Shown: positions 1-7,159, numbered from the stretch's first letter. The stretch: DNA of 7,176 bases from Candidatus Omnitrophota bacterium (GCA_028712045.1 JAQTRA010000023.1:4444-11619), one strand, 5' to 3'. A program made the numbers and translations. Notes: generated from the letters alone by a model not told the origin.

Positions 1-365
1 AAAATATCAGCCGCCTCACTGACTCTTTGAGCGATCTCTGGCTTAGGAATATGGCGCAGCCTTAAACCAAAGGACATATTTTCAAAAACCGTCATATGCG
101 GATAAAGCGCGTAGTTTTGAAAAACCATAGCAATATCCCGGTCTTTGGCCGGCACATCATTAACTCTTTTATTGCCGATATAAATATCCCCGGAACTGAT
201 TTCTTCTAAACCCGCGATCATCCTTAAGGTAGTGGATTTGCCGCAACCCGAAGGCCCGACCAAAACCATAAACTCTTTATTCTCAATCCCCAGGTTTATC
301 TTATTAACCGCCGAAACATTACCCGGAAATATCTTGCAGACATCTCTTAAACTTACCTGAGCCAT
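1..365 (-). CDS. Sugar ABC transporter ATP-binding protein, MalK/UgpC type (partial, N-terminal 121 residues)
   Basis: This is the N-terminal part of a cytoplasmic ABC ATPase that would power a binding-protein-dependent importer; the rest of the gene lies beyond the left edge. Reading from the ATG at 365, the protein begins [15 protein letters not shown]. It has a perfect Walker [10 protein letters not shown], at residues 37-45, followed by TLRMIAGLE. The Q-loop segment, [14 protein letters not shown], is at residues 80-93. This Q-loop wording and the [14 protein letters not shown] stretch before it are typical of the CUT1 carbohydrate uptake ATPases (MalK, UgpC, MsmK), which often serve several sugar importers. 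The signature motif, Walker B and the C-terminal regulatory domain are outside the window, so the substrate cannot be told. The start is supported by a GAGGAG ribosome binding site seven bases upstream. A strong promoter just upstream suggests it is transcribed apart from accD. The family call is firm and the substrate is unknown. Confidence 0.93.
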   Translation of the reverse strand, partial: MAQVSLRDVCKIFPGNVSAVNKINLGIENKEFMVLVGPSGCGKSTTLRMIAGLEEISSGDIYIGNKRVNDVPAKDRDIAMVFQNYALYPHMTVFENMSFGLRLRHIPKPEIAQRVSEAADI

Positions 366-372
366 TTAATTA

Positions 373-378
373 CTCCTC
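373..378 (-). promoter_or_regulatory. Ribosome binding site of the ABC ATPase gene
   Basis: On the minus strand this reads GAGGAG, seven bases before the ATG at 365. It fixes the start codon. It partly overlaps an 8-base palindrome, CTCTAGAG (376-383), which is too short to claim as a control hairpin. Confidence 0.75.
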
Positions 379-411
379 TAGAGATAGTTTATAAAAGCCA
401 CTTGGTGAATT

Positions 412-439
412 ATTATACAAAATTAAGCCAGATAGTCAA
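412..439 (-). promoter_or_regulatory. Predicted sigma-70 type promoter for the ABC ATPase gene
   Basis: On the minus strand a -35 box TTGACT (439-434) is followed after 16 bases by a perfect -10 box TATAAT (417-412). Transcription would start near 405, giving a leader of about 40 bases before the ATG at 365. The -35 box lies inside the last codons of accD and the spacer contains the accD stop codon, so the promoter is built into the end of the preceding gene. Near-consensus boxes with near-ideal spacing in the only gap longer than 12 bases make this the best promoter candidate in the window. It is a sequence call without experimental support. Confidence 0.7.
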
Positions 440-1262
440 GCAGTTGAGTTAAAATATTCGACATATTCTTGCGGTGCACAATCATATCAATCAACCCGTG
501 TTCAAGTAAAAATTCAGAACGCTGAAAACCTGCCGGAAGTTTTTGCCTGATGGTCTGTTCAATTACCCTCGGCCCGGTAAAACCAATTAAAGCATTGGGC
601 TCGGCAATAATTATATCCCCCACTCCGGCAAAAGAAGCCATAATCCCGGCCATAGTCGGATTAGTCAATATGGATATATAAGGCAATTTCGCTTTACGGT
701 GATAAGCTAAAGCAGCGCAGGTTTTCGCCATCTGCATCAGGCTGTATAAACCTTCATACATCCGCGCCCCGCCGCCGGAGCCGGAAATAATCACCATCGC
801 CAGTTTATTTTTTGTAGCATATTCAATCGCCCGGGTGATTTTTTCGCCTACCACCGAACCCATCGATCCCATAATAAAGCGCGAATCGGTTACCGCCACC
901 ACTAATTTTTTGCCGTTAATTTTACCTACTCCGGAGATAACCGCATCTTTTAACCCGGTGGCCTCCTGATCCTGCTTTAGTTTATCTTTATAAGTTTTCG
1001 GCCCTTTAAAATCAAGCGGGTCGGCCGACAGCATATCTTTATCAAATTCATCAAAGGTATCTTTATCCAGCAATATATTAATTCTTTCGTAAGCTGACAA
1101 TACAAAATGGTAATTACATTTCGGGCAAACTTTCAGGTTCTCTTCAAGTGTTTTATTATAAAGCGTCTCTTTACAATCTTCGCATTTGGTCCACAGGCCA
1201 TCGGGCATTTCTTTTTTCTTTAAACGCACTATGGTATATTTAGGTTTACCGAATAAAGCCAT
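423..1262 (-). CDS. accD: Acetyl-CoA carboxylase carboxyltransferase subunit beta (AccD)
   Basis: AccD pairs with AccA to transfer the carboxyl group from carboxybiotin on AccB to acetyl-CoA, giving malonyl-CoA for fatty acid synthesis in the cytoplasm. The 279-residue length is normal for the family. The N-terminal zinc ribbon is complete, with Cys27, Cys30, Cys46 and Cys49 at the same numbers as in E. coli. The crotonase-fold core carries GSMGSVVGEKITRA (132-145), a GGARM loop (164-168), SLMQMAKT (174-181) and ALIGFTGPRVIEQTIRQKLP near residues 225-245. Two loops differ from the usual form: SGSGGGARM has one extra glycine against SASGGARM, and PTMAGI replaces PTMGGV. It starts two bases after the DUF1015 stop, with AAGGA (1273-1269) six bases before the ATG. 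It is the last gene of the long operon. accA is not adjacent and must be elsewhere in the genome. Identity is very secure. Confidence 0.97.
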   Translation of the reverse strand: MALFGKPKYTIVRLKKKEMPDGLWTKCEDCKETLYNKTLEENLKVCPKCNYHFVLSAYERINILLDKDTFDEFDKDMLSADPLDFKGPKTYKDKLKQDQEATGLKDAVISGVGKINGKKLVVAVTDSRFIMGSMGSVVGEKITRAIEYATKNKLAMVIISGSGGGARMYEGLYSLMQMAKTCAALAYHRKAKLPYISILTNPTMAGIMASFAGVGDIIIAEPNALIGFTGPRVIEQTIRQKLPAGFQRSEFLLEHGLIDMIVHRKNMSNILTQLLDYLA

Positions 1263-1264
1263 GC

Positions 1265-2551
1265 TTATTCCTTTCCAAATTTATTAATTACTAATCCCGA
1301 GAGTACTTTCGGATAAAAATAAGTAGATTTAGGAGGCATCTTATTCCCGCCTAAAGCCACATCGATAATCTGTTCCATTTTAACAGGATTAAGAAAAAAA
1401 GCTATTTTTAAAGGGTCAGCATCAACTTCTGGAATCAGCTCTGCAGGCTCCGGGCTATATTTAATATTTTTAAGGTTATTTAAATCCATTTTCAGGATAT
1501 TTTGAAATACCAAATAATTAAGGATAGATACATCCAGCGTGCGGTACTCTTTCGGCCTATCCGCGATTAATTTATCCAGAGTTTTAACATTTTTGAGCCG
1601 CAAGAGAAAGTATTTATTTTGAATATAGGCCCCGATAAGGTGTTCGGTGCCTGCAGCTTTAGCCATCAGAAAAAGAAAACGCGTTTTATCTTTTACTTGG
1701 TCAACATCAAAATTTTCTTTTACTTTCAGGATAAATTCATCCAGGTTAAGCTTGGTATCTAATTTAAGTAAGCGATGAATCGGTAAAATCGATAAACCCC
1801 GCCCGTCAGTATTAGTAAAATAAGTCAATACGTAATTAAAATCTTCGGCGTTATCCAGCTTTGTTGATTTCTCAAGCATAAGATCGCGATAAGCACAAGC
1901 TACTTCATAACGGTGGTGGCCGTCAGCAATAAACATGCTTTCTTTATCCATACTTGATTCAATCAAAGCCACCATATCCGGAGCATCAACTTTCCAAATT
2001 TTATGTACGGTATTATCCACGTCTTTAACCTCAATAAAAACTTTCTGCGTGGCTAATTTCTGAAAAACTCGCTGAATAATTCTTTTTTTATCTAAAAATA
2101 CCACGAAAATCGGGCTGAGGTTGGCTTTAACTTGTTTCATCAGTTTAAAACGATCATTTTTAGCCTCCAGATGTGTATTCTCATGCCCAAAAACCGCCGC
2201 ATCCGAGCCATCCTTATTGCCCAACTTAAGCAAAGAGATAAATCCCAAGCGCGTTTTTTTCTCACCCAAAATAGTATATTGCTGGCTATAAAAATAAATT
2301 GAGGGTAAATTATCCTGAATCAGTATTTTCTCTTTCAGCCAATTACGGAAAATTTCACCGGATCGATGGTATTTATCCTGCTGGGGGATATCTTTCCCCA
2401 GTAAAATATGAATTAAATTAAAAGGTGAGCGTTTATGATAAGCATCCTGGCTAGCCGTGGAAATTACATCATAAGGCGGGCAAACAACCTGGTTAAAATC
2501 TACTTTTTCCGGATTGTAAACTACAGCTTTGAAGGCTTTTATTTTACTCAT
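1265..2551 (-). CDS. DUF1015 family protein (COG4198), function unknown
   Basis: This 428-residue protein belongs to the DUF1015 family, whose biochemical role is not established as far as I know. The family hallmarks are visible: an N-terminal CPPYDVI (residues 24-30), a middle block HENTHLEAKNDR leading to SPIFVVF (123-152), and the defining FIADGHHRYEVA motif (207-218), whose Asp-Gly-His-His-Arg looks like a catalytic or metal site. No signal peptide or membrane segment is apparent, so it is probably cytoplasmic. Length is normal for the family. It lies 12 bases after the FmdB-like gene and 2 bases before accD, so it is surely co-transcribed with both. DUF1015 genes occur near serine biosynthesis genes in some bacteria (from memory), but none is present here. 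The context therefore does not assign a role, and I make no functional claim. Confidence 0.9.
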   Translation of the reverse strand: MSKIKAFKAVVYNPEKVDFNQVVCPPYDVISTASQDAYHKRSPFNLIHILLGKDIPQQDKYHRSGEIFRNWLKEKILIQDNLPSIYFYSQQYTILGEKKTRLGFISLLKLGNKDGSDAAVFGHENTHLEAKNDRFKLMKQVKANLSPIFVVFLDKKRIIQRVFQKLATQKVFIEVKDVDNTVHKIWKVDAPDMVALIESSMDKESMFIADGHHRYEVACAYRDLMLEKSTKLDNAEDFNYVLTYFTNTDGRGLSILPIHRLLKLDTKLNLDEFILKVKENFDVDQVKDKTRFLFLMAKAAGTEHLIGAYIQNKYFLLRLKNVKTLDKLIADRPKEYRTLDVSILNYLVFQNILKMDLNNLKNIKYSPEPAELIPEVDADPLKIAFFLNPVKMEQIIDVALGGNKMPPKSTYFYPKVLSGLVINKFGKE

Positions 2552-2559
2552 AGAATTTT

Positions 2560-2565
2560 CACCTT
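2560..2565 (-). promoter_or_regulatory. Ribosome binding site of the DUF1015 gene, overlapping the upstream stop codon
   Basis: On the minus strand this is AAGGTG, eight bases before the ATG at 2551. Its first two bases are the last two of the FmdB-like TAA stop (2566-2564). Ribosomes ending on the upstream gene therefore finish on the binding site of the next, consistent with translational coupling. Confidence 0.65.
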
Positions 2566-2830
2566 AAGTTAATTTAGGGCAACCCGAACACCCCGAGTTA
2601 GCATTAGGACAACTAACTTTCGCAGAATCAGCGTGAGTTCCCTTAGATTTCTTAGCGTAATCCGTAGCGTAAAAACCTTTACCTTTAAAAATAATCCCGG
2701 CGCCGCTGCCAATTAACCTTTTTACTTTTTTATTGCATTTAGGGCATTTGGTTAAACGCTTAGCGCTCATACTCTGGAAAACTTCAAACTTATATCCGCA
2801 ATCCGTGCATTCATAATCATAATTAGGCAT
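2564..2830 (-). CDS. FmdB-family putative regulatory zinc-ribbon protein
   Basis: This small protein of 88 residues opens MPNYDYECTDCGYKFEVFQS, the standard start of the FmdB/CxxC regulatory family. Two CxxC pairs, Cys8/Cys11 and Cys29/Cys32, form a single zinc ribbon. It is followed by the family's typical tail, with VKRLIGSGAGIIFKGKGFYATDY at 36-58. The family is named after a putative regulator of the formamidase operon, but its true activity is undetermined in most bacteria, so the regulatory label is weak. The C-terminus carries three more cysteines in CPNANSGCSGCP (74-85), which could bind a second metal; such Cys-rich tails are common in the family. It sits 12 bases after dnaJ with AGGAAG (2844-2839) as its ribosome site, overlapping the dnaJ TAG stop. 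It is part of the chaperone operon. Confidence 0.9.
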   Translation of the reverse strand: MPNYDYECTDCGYKFEVFQSMSAKRLTKCPKCNKKVKRLIGSGAGIIFKGKGFYATDYAKKSKGTHADSAKVSCPNANSGCSGCPKLT

Positions 2831-2842
2831 AGCTTTTTCTTC

Positions 2843-4003
2843 CTATCTAAATGTTTTTTTAATTTTTTCGCCAAAACTTTCTTTATCGCTTACAGATTCA
2901 CCGGAAATTTGCGCGAACTCTTCCATTAATTGGCGCTGCCGGGAAGTAATTCTTACCGGAATATCAACAATAACCCTGACTAACTCATCACCCGGTTCCT
3001 GAGAATGCAAGTCCGGAATTCCCTTACCCTTCAACCTGAAAATTTTACCGCTTTGGGTACCGGCGGGGATCTTCATGCGCACATGGCCATCTAAAGTTGG
3101 TACTTCAATTTCGGCGCCTAGAACAGCTTTGCTTAAACTAATATTTATGTGGGCAACTAAATCATTGTGATGCCTCTCAAAATTGGCATGCGGCCTCAGC
3201 TCAATAACTACATATAAATCTCCCCGGCTAGCCTGGCCGGCTTCCCCTTCTCCGCGCACCCGCAACTGAGCATCATTATCAACACCCGGAGGAATTTTAA
3301 CTTTAATTTTTTTAACAACTTTGCTCCGGCCTTCTCCCCGGCAATCCGGGCAAGCCGCAGAAATAGTATAGCCTTCTCCGGAGCAACGTGAACAAGTTTG
3401 GGCCATCTGGAAAAAACCATTGGAAACTACTGTTTTTCCGCTTCCCTTACATTGCGGGCAAGTTGACTTTTTTGTTCCGGGTTTAGCTCCGCTGCCAGAA
3501 CAAGTTTGGCAAATTTCATATCGGGGAACATTAATCGTTTTCTCAACACCGGTAGCTGCTTCTTCCAGTGATATATCCACGGCAATCTGCAAATCCCGGC
3601 CGCGGCGGCGGCTGGTTCTTCCTTGAGATTGCCTGCCTCCAAAAATATCAAAACCCAAATCACCGAAAATATCTTCAAACATACTGCTGCCGCCGGAACC
3701 ACCACCCATTTCTCTAAAAATGCTGCTAAAATCAGCACCTTTAAAAATATCTTCCTGCGCGTATTTTTGGTCTATCCCGGAATGGCCATATTGATCATAA
3801 AGAGAACGCTTCTGGGAATCTGAAAGTACAGCATAAGCTTCAGACATCTCCTTAAATTTCTCTTCGGCGGCTTTTTTTTGATCTTGCGGCACCCGATCAG
3901 GATGAAAACGCAAAGCCAGCTCGCGATAAGCTTTTTTTACCTCATCCAAGCTGGAGCTTTTACTAACTCCCAGTATTTCGTAATAATCCCGCTTAGTTGA
4001 CAT
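2843..4003 (-). CDS. dnaJ: Molecular chaperone DnaJ (Hsp40, type I)
   Basis: DnaJ delivers unfolded clients to DnaK and triggers its ATP hydrolysis. All type I parts are present in 386 residues, a normal length. The J domain (about 5-72) holds the essential His34-Pro35-Asp36. A Gly/Phe-rich linker (about 86-125) contains repeated short IF/DIF motifs (IFREM, MFEDIF, FDIFGG) of the kind that regulate the J domain. A four-repeat zinc domain contains CQTCSGSG (165-172), CPQCKGSG (182-189), CSRCSGEG (204-211) and CPDCRGEG (218-225). The C-terminal client-binding domains follow, including [10 protein letters not shown] and [22 protein letters not shown]. The run [10 protein letters not shown] (129-138) joins the linker to the zinc domain. 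Its ATG overlaps the dnaK stop by one base (TAATG) and no strong ribosome site precedes it, so translation is likely coupled to dnaK. Identity is very secure. Confidence 0.98.
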   Translation of the reverse strand: MSTKRDYYEILGVSKSSSLDEVKKAYRELALRFHPDRVPQDQKKAAEEKFKEMSEAYAVLSDSQKRSLYDQYGHSGIDQKYAQEDIFKGADFSSIFREMGGGSGGSSMFEDIFGDLGFDIFGGRQSQGRTSRRRGRDLQIAVDISLEEAATGVEKTINVPRYEICQTCSGSGAKPGTKKSTCPQCKGSGKTVVSNGFFQMAQTCSRCSGEGYTISAACPDCRGEGRSKVVKKIKVKIPPGVDNDAQLRVRGEGEAGQASRGDLYVVIELRPHANFERHHNDLVAHINISLSKAVLGAEIEVPTLDGHVRMKIPAGTQSGKIFRLKGKGIPDLHSQEPGDELVRVIVDIPVRITSRQRQLMEEFAQISGESVSDKESFGEKIKKTFR

Positions 4004-4005
4004 TA
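4001..4005 (-). promoter_or_regulatory. TAATG stop-start overlap coupling dnaK to dnaJ
   Basis: The dnaK stop TAA (4005-4003) and dnaJ start ATG (4003-4001) share one A. The end of dnaK just upstream offers only a weak purine stretch (GAAGAAGACGAC), so re-initiation by ribosomes finishing dnaK is the likely way dnaJ is translated. This would keep the two chaperones in a set ratio. Confidence 0.8.
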
Positions 4006-5892
4006 TTTTTTGTCGTCTTCTTCCTTAAATTCAGCGTCAATTACTTCATCAGCTGGCGCCCCTTTTTCAGGTTCTTGTTCTGCTTGTTTTGCTTCGTTAG
4101 GATTCGGATTAGCAGATTGCTTATCCGCAGCTTGTTTAGCCGCAGCCTGCTTATATATCTCTTCGGCTAATTTATGTGAAGCAGTAGTCAATTCTTCCAT
4201 GCCTTTTTTGATCCGCTCGACATTTTTATCTTTGATGGCGTTTTTTAAATCATTAGCTTTAGCTTCAATATCCGCCCGTTCTGTCTGGCTGACTTTATCG
4301 CCGTATTCTTTAAGTGACTTTTCCGTAGCATAAACCAGGTTATCTGCCTGGTTGATCGCCTCAATCTCTTCTTTTTTCTTAAGGTCATCCGCAGCAAACT
4401 TCTCTGCGTCTTTAACCATTTTATCAATCTCTTCTTTAGAAAGTTTTTTAGGTGCAGTGATTTTAATTGACTGTTCTTTACCGGTGCCTAAGTCTTTAGC
4501 TGAAACATGCACAATGCCATCGCGGTCAATATCAAATTTCACCTCGATTTGAGGTATGCCACGCTGCGCTGCCGGGATACCGACTAAATCAAAACGTCCC
4601 AACTCCACATTATCATTAGCTAAAGGGCGCTCTCCCTGTAATACACGAATCGTAACTGCCGTCTGATTATCCGCAGCCGTAGAGAATATCTGGCTTTTTT
4701 GCGTCGGAACTGAAGCATTCCTTTCAATTAATTTGGTGTTTACCCCGCCGAGTGTTTCAATTCCCAAAGAAAGTGGCGTAACATCCAGAAGCAGGACATC
4801 TTTAACTTCTCCGGTAATAATTGCCGCCTGAATTGCCGCTCCTAAAGCAACGCACTCCATCGGGTCTACGCCGCGTTCAATCTTTTTACCCACATAATCT
4901 TCCAGGAATTTCTGCACAATAGGCATGCGTGTTGGCCCGCCCACCATAATAATCCGGTCAACTTCTTTAGCGGTTAATTTAGCATCATTTAAGGCTTGTT
5001 CCATCGGATGCTGGCAGCGGTCAATAATCGGCCTGACTAAATCTTCCAACTTTGCCCGCGTAATCGTCATCGCTAAATGTTTAGGGCCCGTAGCATCAGC
5101 AGTGATAAAGGGCAGATTAATATCCGTGCTTACGGTCGAAGATAACTCAATCTTCGCTTTTTCCGCGCCTTCACGCACCCTTTGCACTGCCATTTTATCA
5201 TTCATCAGGTCAATGCCTGTTTCACGCTTAAACTGCCCGACAATATACTCCAGGATTACCTTATCCATATCGGTACCACCCAGCTGGGTATCTCCGCTGG
5301 TTGCCTGGACGTGGAACACTCCGGAAGCCATCTCCATGATTGTTACATCCAGAGTTCCGCCGCCTAGATCAAATACTAAAATTTTCTGCTCTTTATCAGC
5401 TTTTTCTAAACCATAAGCTAAGCAGGCTGCGGTAGGTTCATTAATGATACGCAAAACCTTTAATCCGGCAATCTCACCGGCATCTTTAGTTGCCTGGCGC
5501 TGATTATCATTAAAATATGCCGGGCAAGTGATCACTACTTCTTCAACTTTATCCCCTAAATATGCTTCAGCATCAGCTTTAATTTTTTGTAAGATAAAAG
5601 CTGAAATTTGTTGTGGGGTATAATCTTTCCCGTAAGCTTTAAATTTAAAATCCGTGCCCATTTTACGTTTCGCCGCCTGGATAGTCCCCTCAGCATTAAT
5701 CGCTGCCTGGCGCCGGGCTGGCTCGCCCACTAAACGCTGGCCATCTTTAGTAAAAGCGACATAAGAAGGAAAAGCTTTGCCTGAAGCAACTCCTGCTCCT
5801 TCGGCTGACGGGATAATTACCGGCCGTCCGCCTTCCATAACTGCTGCTGCTGAATTTGATGTTCCCAAGTCAATACCAATTACCTTTGCCAT
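4003..5892 (-). CDS. dnaK: Molecular chaperone DnaK (Hsp70)
   Basis: DnaK is the ATP-driven Hsp70 that binds exposed hydrophobic peptides, working with DnaJ and GrpE encoded beside it. In 629 residues the nucleotide-binding domain shows GIDLGTSNS (6-14), [20 protein letters not shown] (120-139), INEPTAA (150-156), [10 protein letters not shown] (174-183), GDTQLGG (200-206) and VGGPTRMP (317-324). The interdomain linker is VLLLDVT (366-372). The peptide-binding beta domain and helical lid follow, and the protein ends in the acidic [15 protein letters not shown] tail typical of bacterial DnaK. After AAKRKMG the sequence goes almost directly to YTPQQIS (91-97), so it lacks the roughly two-dozen-residue insertion found in E. 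coli-type DnaK. The loop [19 protein letters not shown] (30-48) is about five residues longer than in E. coli. Both traits recall methanogen DnaK. An excellent AAAGGAGGG ribosome site supports the start. Identity is very secure. Confidence 0.98.
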   Translation of the reverse strand: MAKVIGIDLGTSNSAAAVMEGGRPVIIPSAEGAGVASGKAFPSYVAFTKDGQRLVGEPARRQAAINAEGTIQAAKRKMGTDFKFKAYGKDYTPQQISAFILQKIKADAEAYLGDKVEEVVITCPAYFNDNQRQATKDAGEIAGLKVLRIINEPTAACLAYGLEKADKEQKILVFDLGGGTLDVTIMEMASGVFHVQATSGDTQLGGTDMDKVILEYIVGQFKRETGIDLMNDKMAVQRVREGAEKAKIELSSTVSTDINLPFITADATGPKHLAMTITRAKLEDLVRPIIDRCQHPMEQALNDAKLTAKEVDRIIMVGGPTRMPIVQKFLEDYVGKKIERGVDPMECVALGAAIQAAIITGEVKDVLLLDVTPLSLGIETLGGVNTKLIERNASVPTQKSQIFSTAADNQTAVTIRVLQGERPLANDNVELGRFDLVGIPAAQRGIPQIEVKFDIDRDGIVHVSAKDLGTGKEQSIKITAPKKLSKEEIDKMVKDAEKFAADDLKKKEEIEAINQADNLVYATEKSLKEYGDKVSQTERADIEAKANDLKNAIKDKNVERIKKGMEELTTASHKLAEEIYKQAAAKQAADKQSANPNPNEAKQAEQEPEKGAPADEVIDAEFKEEDDKK

Positions 5893-5896
5893 GTTA

Positions 5897-5905
5897 CCCT
5901 CCTTT
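5897..5905 (-). promoter_or_regulatory. Strong ribosome binding site of dnaK
   Basis: On the minus strand this is AAAGGAGGG, with GGAGG about five bases before the ATG at 5892. It is the closest to the ideal anti-16S match among the gene starts here, which fits the need for more DnaK than GrpE or HrcA from a shared transcript. It overlaps the grpE TAA stop (5906-5904). Confidence 0.85.
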
Positions 5906-6419
5906 ATAATTTTTTAGAAACTTTTACTTTAGCGGTTCTAATTACCCGCTCATGCATTAAGTATCCCTTTTGCAAAACTTCCACGATAGTGTGTTCCGGA
6001 AGGTCTTTGTTTTCTACCTGCATTAAAGCTTCATGATAATGCGGGTCAAAAACTTTTCCTTCGGCCTCAATCGGCTTGACTCCATGCTGTTTAAGCATAT
6101 CATATAAGTGCGCCAGGATCATCTCGACGCCTTTTAAAAATGCATTTAGGTCCTCGTGCTTATCTTCGGCTAAATTTATTGTCCGCTCCAGGTCATCTAA
6201 AACATTCAATAATTCCAAAAGTATTTCTTCATTAGCATACTTAAGAAATTCTACCTTTTCCTTATCCAAACGTTTACGTAAATTATCGAAATCTGCCTGT
6301 GCCCGCAATAATCTATCCTGGCATTCTTTAGCTTTGGCAACTTCTGCCTTTAGCTCAAGATACTCCGGTTCATTAAGCGTAACTGTTTTTATTTCCTGAT
6401 CTTTATTTTTCTCTTCCAT
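5904..6419 (-). CDS. grpE: Nucleotide exchange factor GrpE
   Basis: GrpE is a homodimeric cytoplasmic co-chaperone that opens the DnaK nucleotide site so ADP leaves. The 171-residue protein has a charged N-terminal long helix likely to form the dimeric coiled coil (roughly 15-75, including [17 protein letters not shown]). A helical bundle segment ([10 protein letters not shown]) follows. The family block [21 protein letters not shown] comes next, and the C-terminal beta wing contains [22 protein letters not shown], which contacts DnaK. The usual RPA of the wing reads RTA here, a mild variation. Length is at the short end of normal because the disordered acidic N-terminus is brief. The gene starts two bases after the hrcA stop with only a weak AAGAGA ribosome site, so translation is probably coupled to hrcA. 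Its stop codon lies in the dnaK ribosome site. Confidence 0.97.
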   Translation of the reverse strand: MEEKNKDQEIKTVTLNEPEYLELKAEVAKAKECQDRLLRAQADFDNLRKRLDKEKVEFLKYANEEILLELLNVLDDLERTINLAEDKHEDLNAFLKGVEMILAHLYDMLKQHGVKPIEAEGKVFDPHYHEALMQVENKDLPEHTIVEVLQKGYLMHERVIRTAKVKVSKKL

Positions 6420-6421
6420 AT

Positions 6422-7159
6422 TTAAATATCTCTTAAAACATCAGTTAAAACATCCGAAATATATTCCAAAGCCGGGATAATATGATTATACTCCATCCGC
6501 ATCGGGCCTAATACCGCCAGCCGGCCATAAGGCTGATTTTTCAATTTATAAGTAGTTACGATTAATGAATAGTTTTCCATTTCCGGCCAACCCAGTTCAT
6601 CACCAATATAAACTTTTACTTTACCGGTATAATCCCGGTTAACAATATCCAGCAACTTACCTTTATCTTCCATCAGTTTGACCAACAGACGTATTTTATC
6701 CGCATCCCTAAACTCAGGCTGGTCGATGATCCGGCTGATTCCTTTATAAAAAATCCTGTCTTGCCACTGTAAAAACGAAACGATTCCGGCGTAATGGGTG
6801 ATTTCCGAGATAACTTCAGAAGTATTTTCTAAAGCATCATCGAGCCGATGCATCTTTCTTTTACAATCCTTTACAATGCGTTGTTTCTCATCATCCATAA
6901 GCTCCATTTGCTGGATAAGAAAATCTACATAATAACGGTATCCTTTATTCGTAGGTATCCTGCCGCCGGAGGTATAAGGATGTTTTAAATAACCTGACTC
7001 CTCAAGTTCAGAAAATATACTCCTTATCGTAGCAGAACTTAAATCAAACTCTGCAGAAATATCATCCGAAGCCACAGGAAGCGCATTCTTAATATAGCGG
7101 TTAATCGCTGAATTTAAGATGGACTTTTTACGAGAATTGTAATCAACATTACGGGTCAT
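6422..7159 (-). CDS. hrcA: Heat-inducible transcription repressor HrcA, short form
   Basis: HrcA represses class I heat-shock operons by binding the CIRCE inverted repeat and depends on chaperonin for activity. The N-terminal winged-helix region is intact, with LSSATIRSIFSELEESGYL (40-58) and TSGGRIPTNKGYRYYVDFL (63-81). The C-terminal family blocks are present too: IFYKGISRIIDQPEFRD (136-152), ENYSLIVTTY (195-204) and GPMRMEY (218-224). At 245 residues it is about 100 shorter than typical HrcA (343 in B. subtilis). The missing part falls after THYAGIVSF (121-129), where the chain jumps straight to the block that normally follows roughly 98 residues later. The reading frame is unbroken across this point, so it looks like a natural compact form and not a pseudogene. 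It is first in the operon, as is usual. The ATG at 7159 has a weak GGA-containing site upstream. Confidence 0.93.
   Translation of the reverse strand: MTRNVDYNSRKKSILNSAINRYIKNALPVASDDISAEFDLSSATIRSIFSELEESGYLKHPYTSGGRIPTNKGYRYYVDFLIQQMELMDDEKQRIVKDCKRKMHRLDDALENTSEVISEITHYAGIVSFLQWQDRIFYKGISRIIDQPEFRDADKIRLLVKLMEDKGKLLDIVNRDYTGKVKVYIGDELGWPEMENYSLIVTTYKLKNQPYGRLAVLGPMRMEYNHIIPALEYISDVLTDVLRDI

Noticed and set aside
376..383. Palindrome CTCTAGAG at the ABC ATPase ribosome site
   Set aside because: Eight bases is too short to claim an operator or control hairpin and is expected by chance at this scale.
366..422. Possible terminator after accD
   Set aside because: Only a 3-base-pair stem (CCA-AG-TGG) and a short T run can be drawn. 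That is too weak for an intrinsic terminator, and the stretch is better explained by the promoter and leader of the next gene.
2760..2768. TTAGCGCTC, one mismatch from the CIRCE half-site TTAGCACTC
   Set aside because: No matching second half lies nine bases away on either strand, and the bases encode Ser-Ala-Lys within the FmdB-like protein. Chance match.
3427..3738. 103-codon minus-strand open frame inside dnaJ
   Set aside because: It lies out of frame over the Gly/Phe and zinc region of dnaJ, is rich in low-complexity Ala/Glu/Lys, and matches no family I recognise. It is a shadow of dnaJ.
4925..5416. 163-codon open frame on the plus strand, antisense to dnaK
   Set aside because: Long antisense frames opposite dnaK are a known composition effect of conserved Hsp70 codons. 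It has no recognisable domain, and the dnaK frame is unmistakable. The shorter plus-strand frames at 4010-4333, 4352-4552 and 6076-6399 are rejected for the same reason.
6755..6778. Frameshift or broken hrcA as explanation of its short length
   Set aside because: The frame is continuous through the junction, and conserved HrcA blocks continue in the same frame on both sides. An internal in-frame loss fits better than decay.
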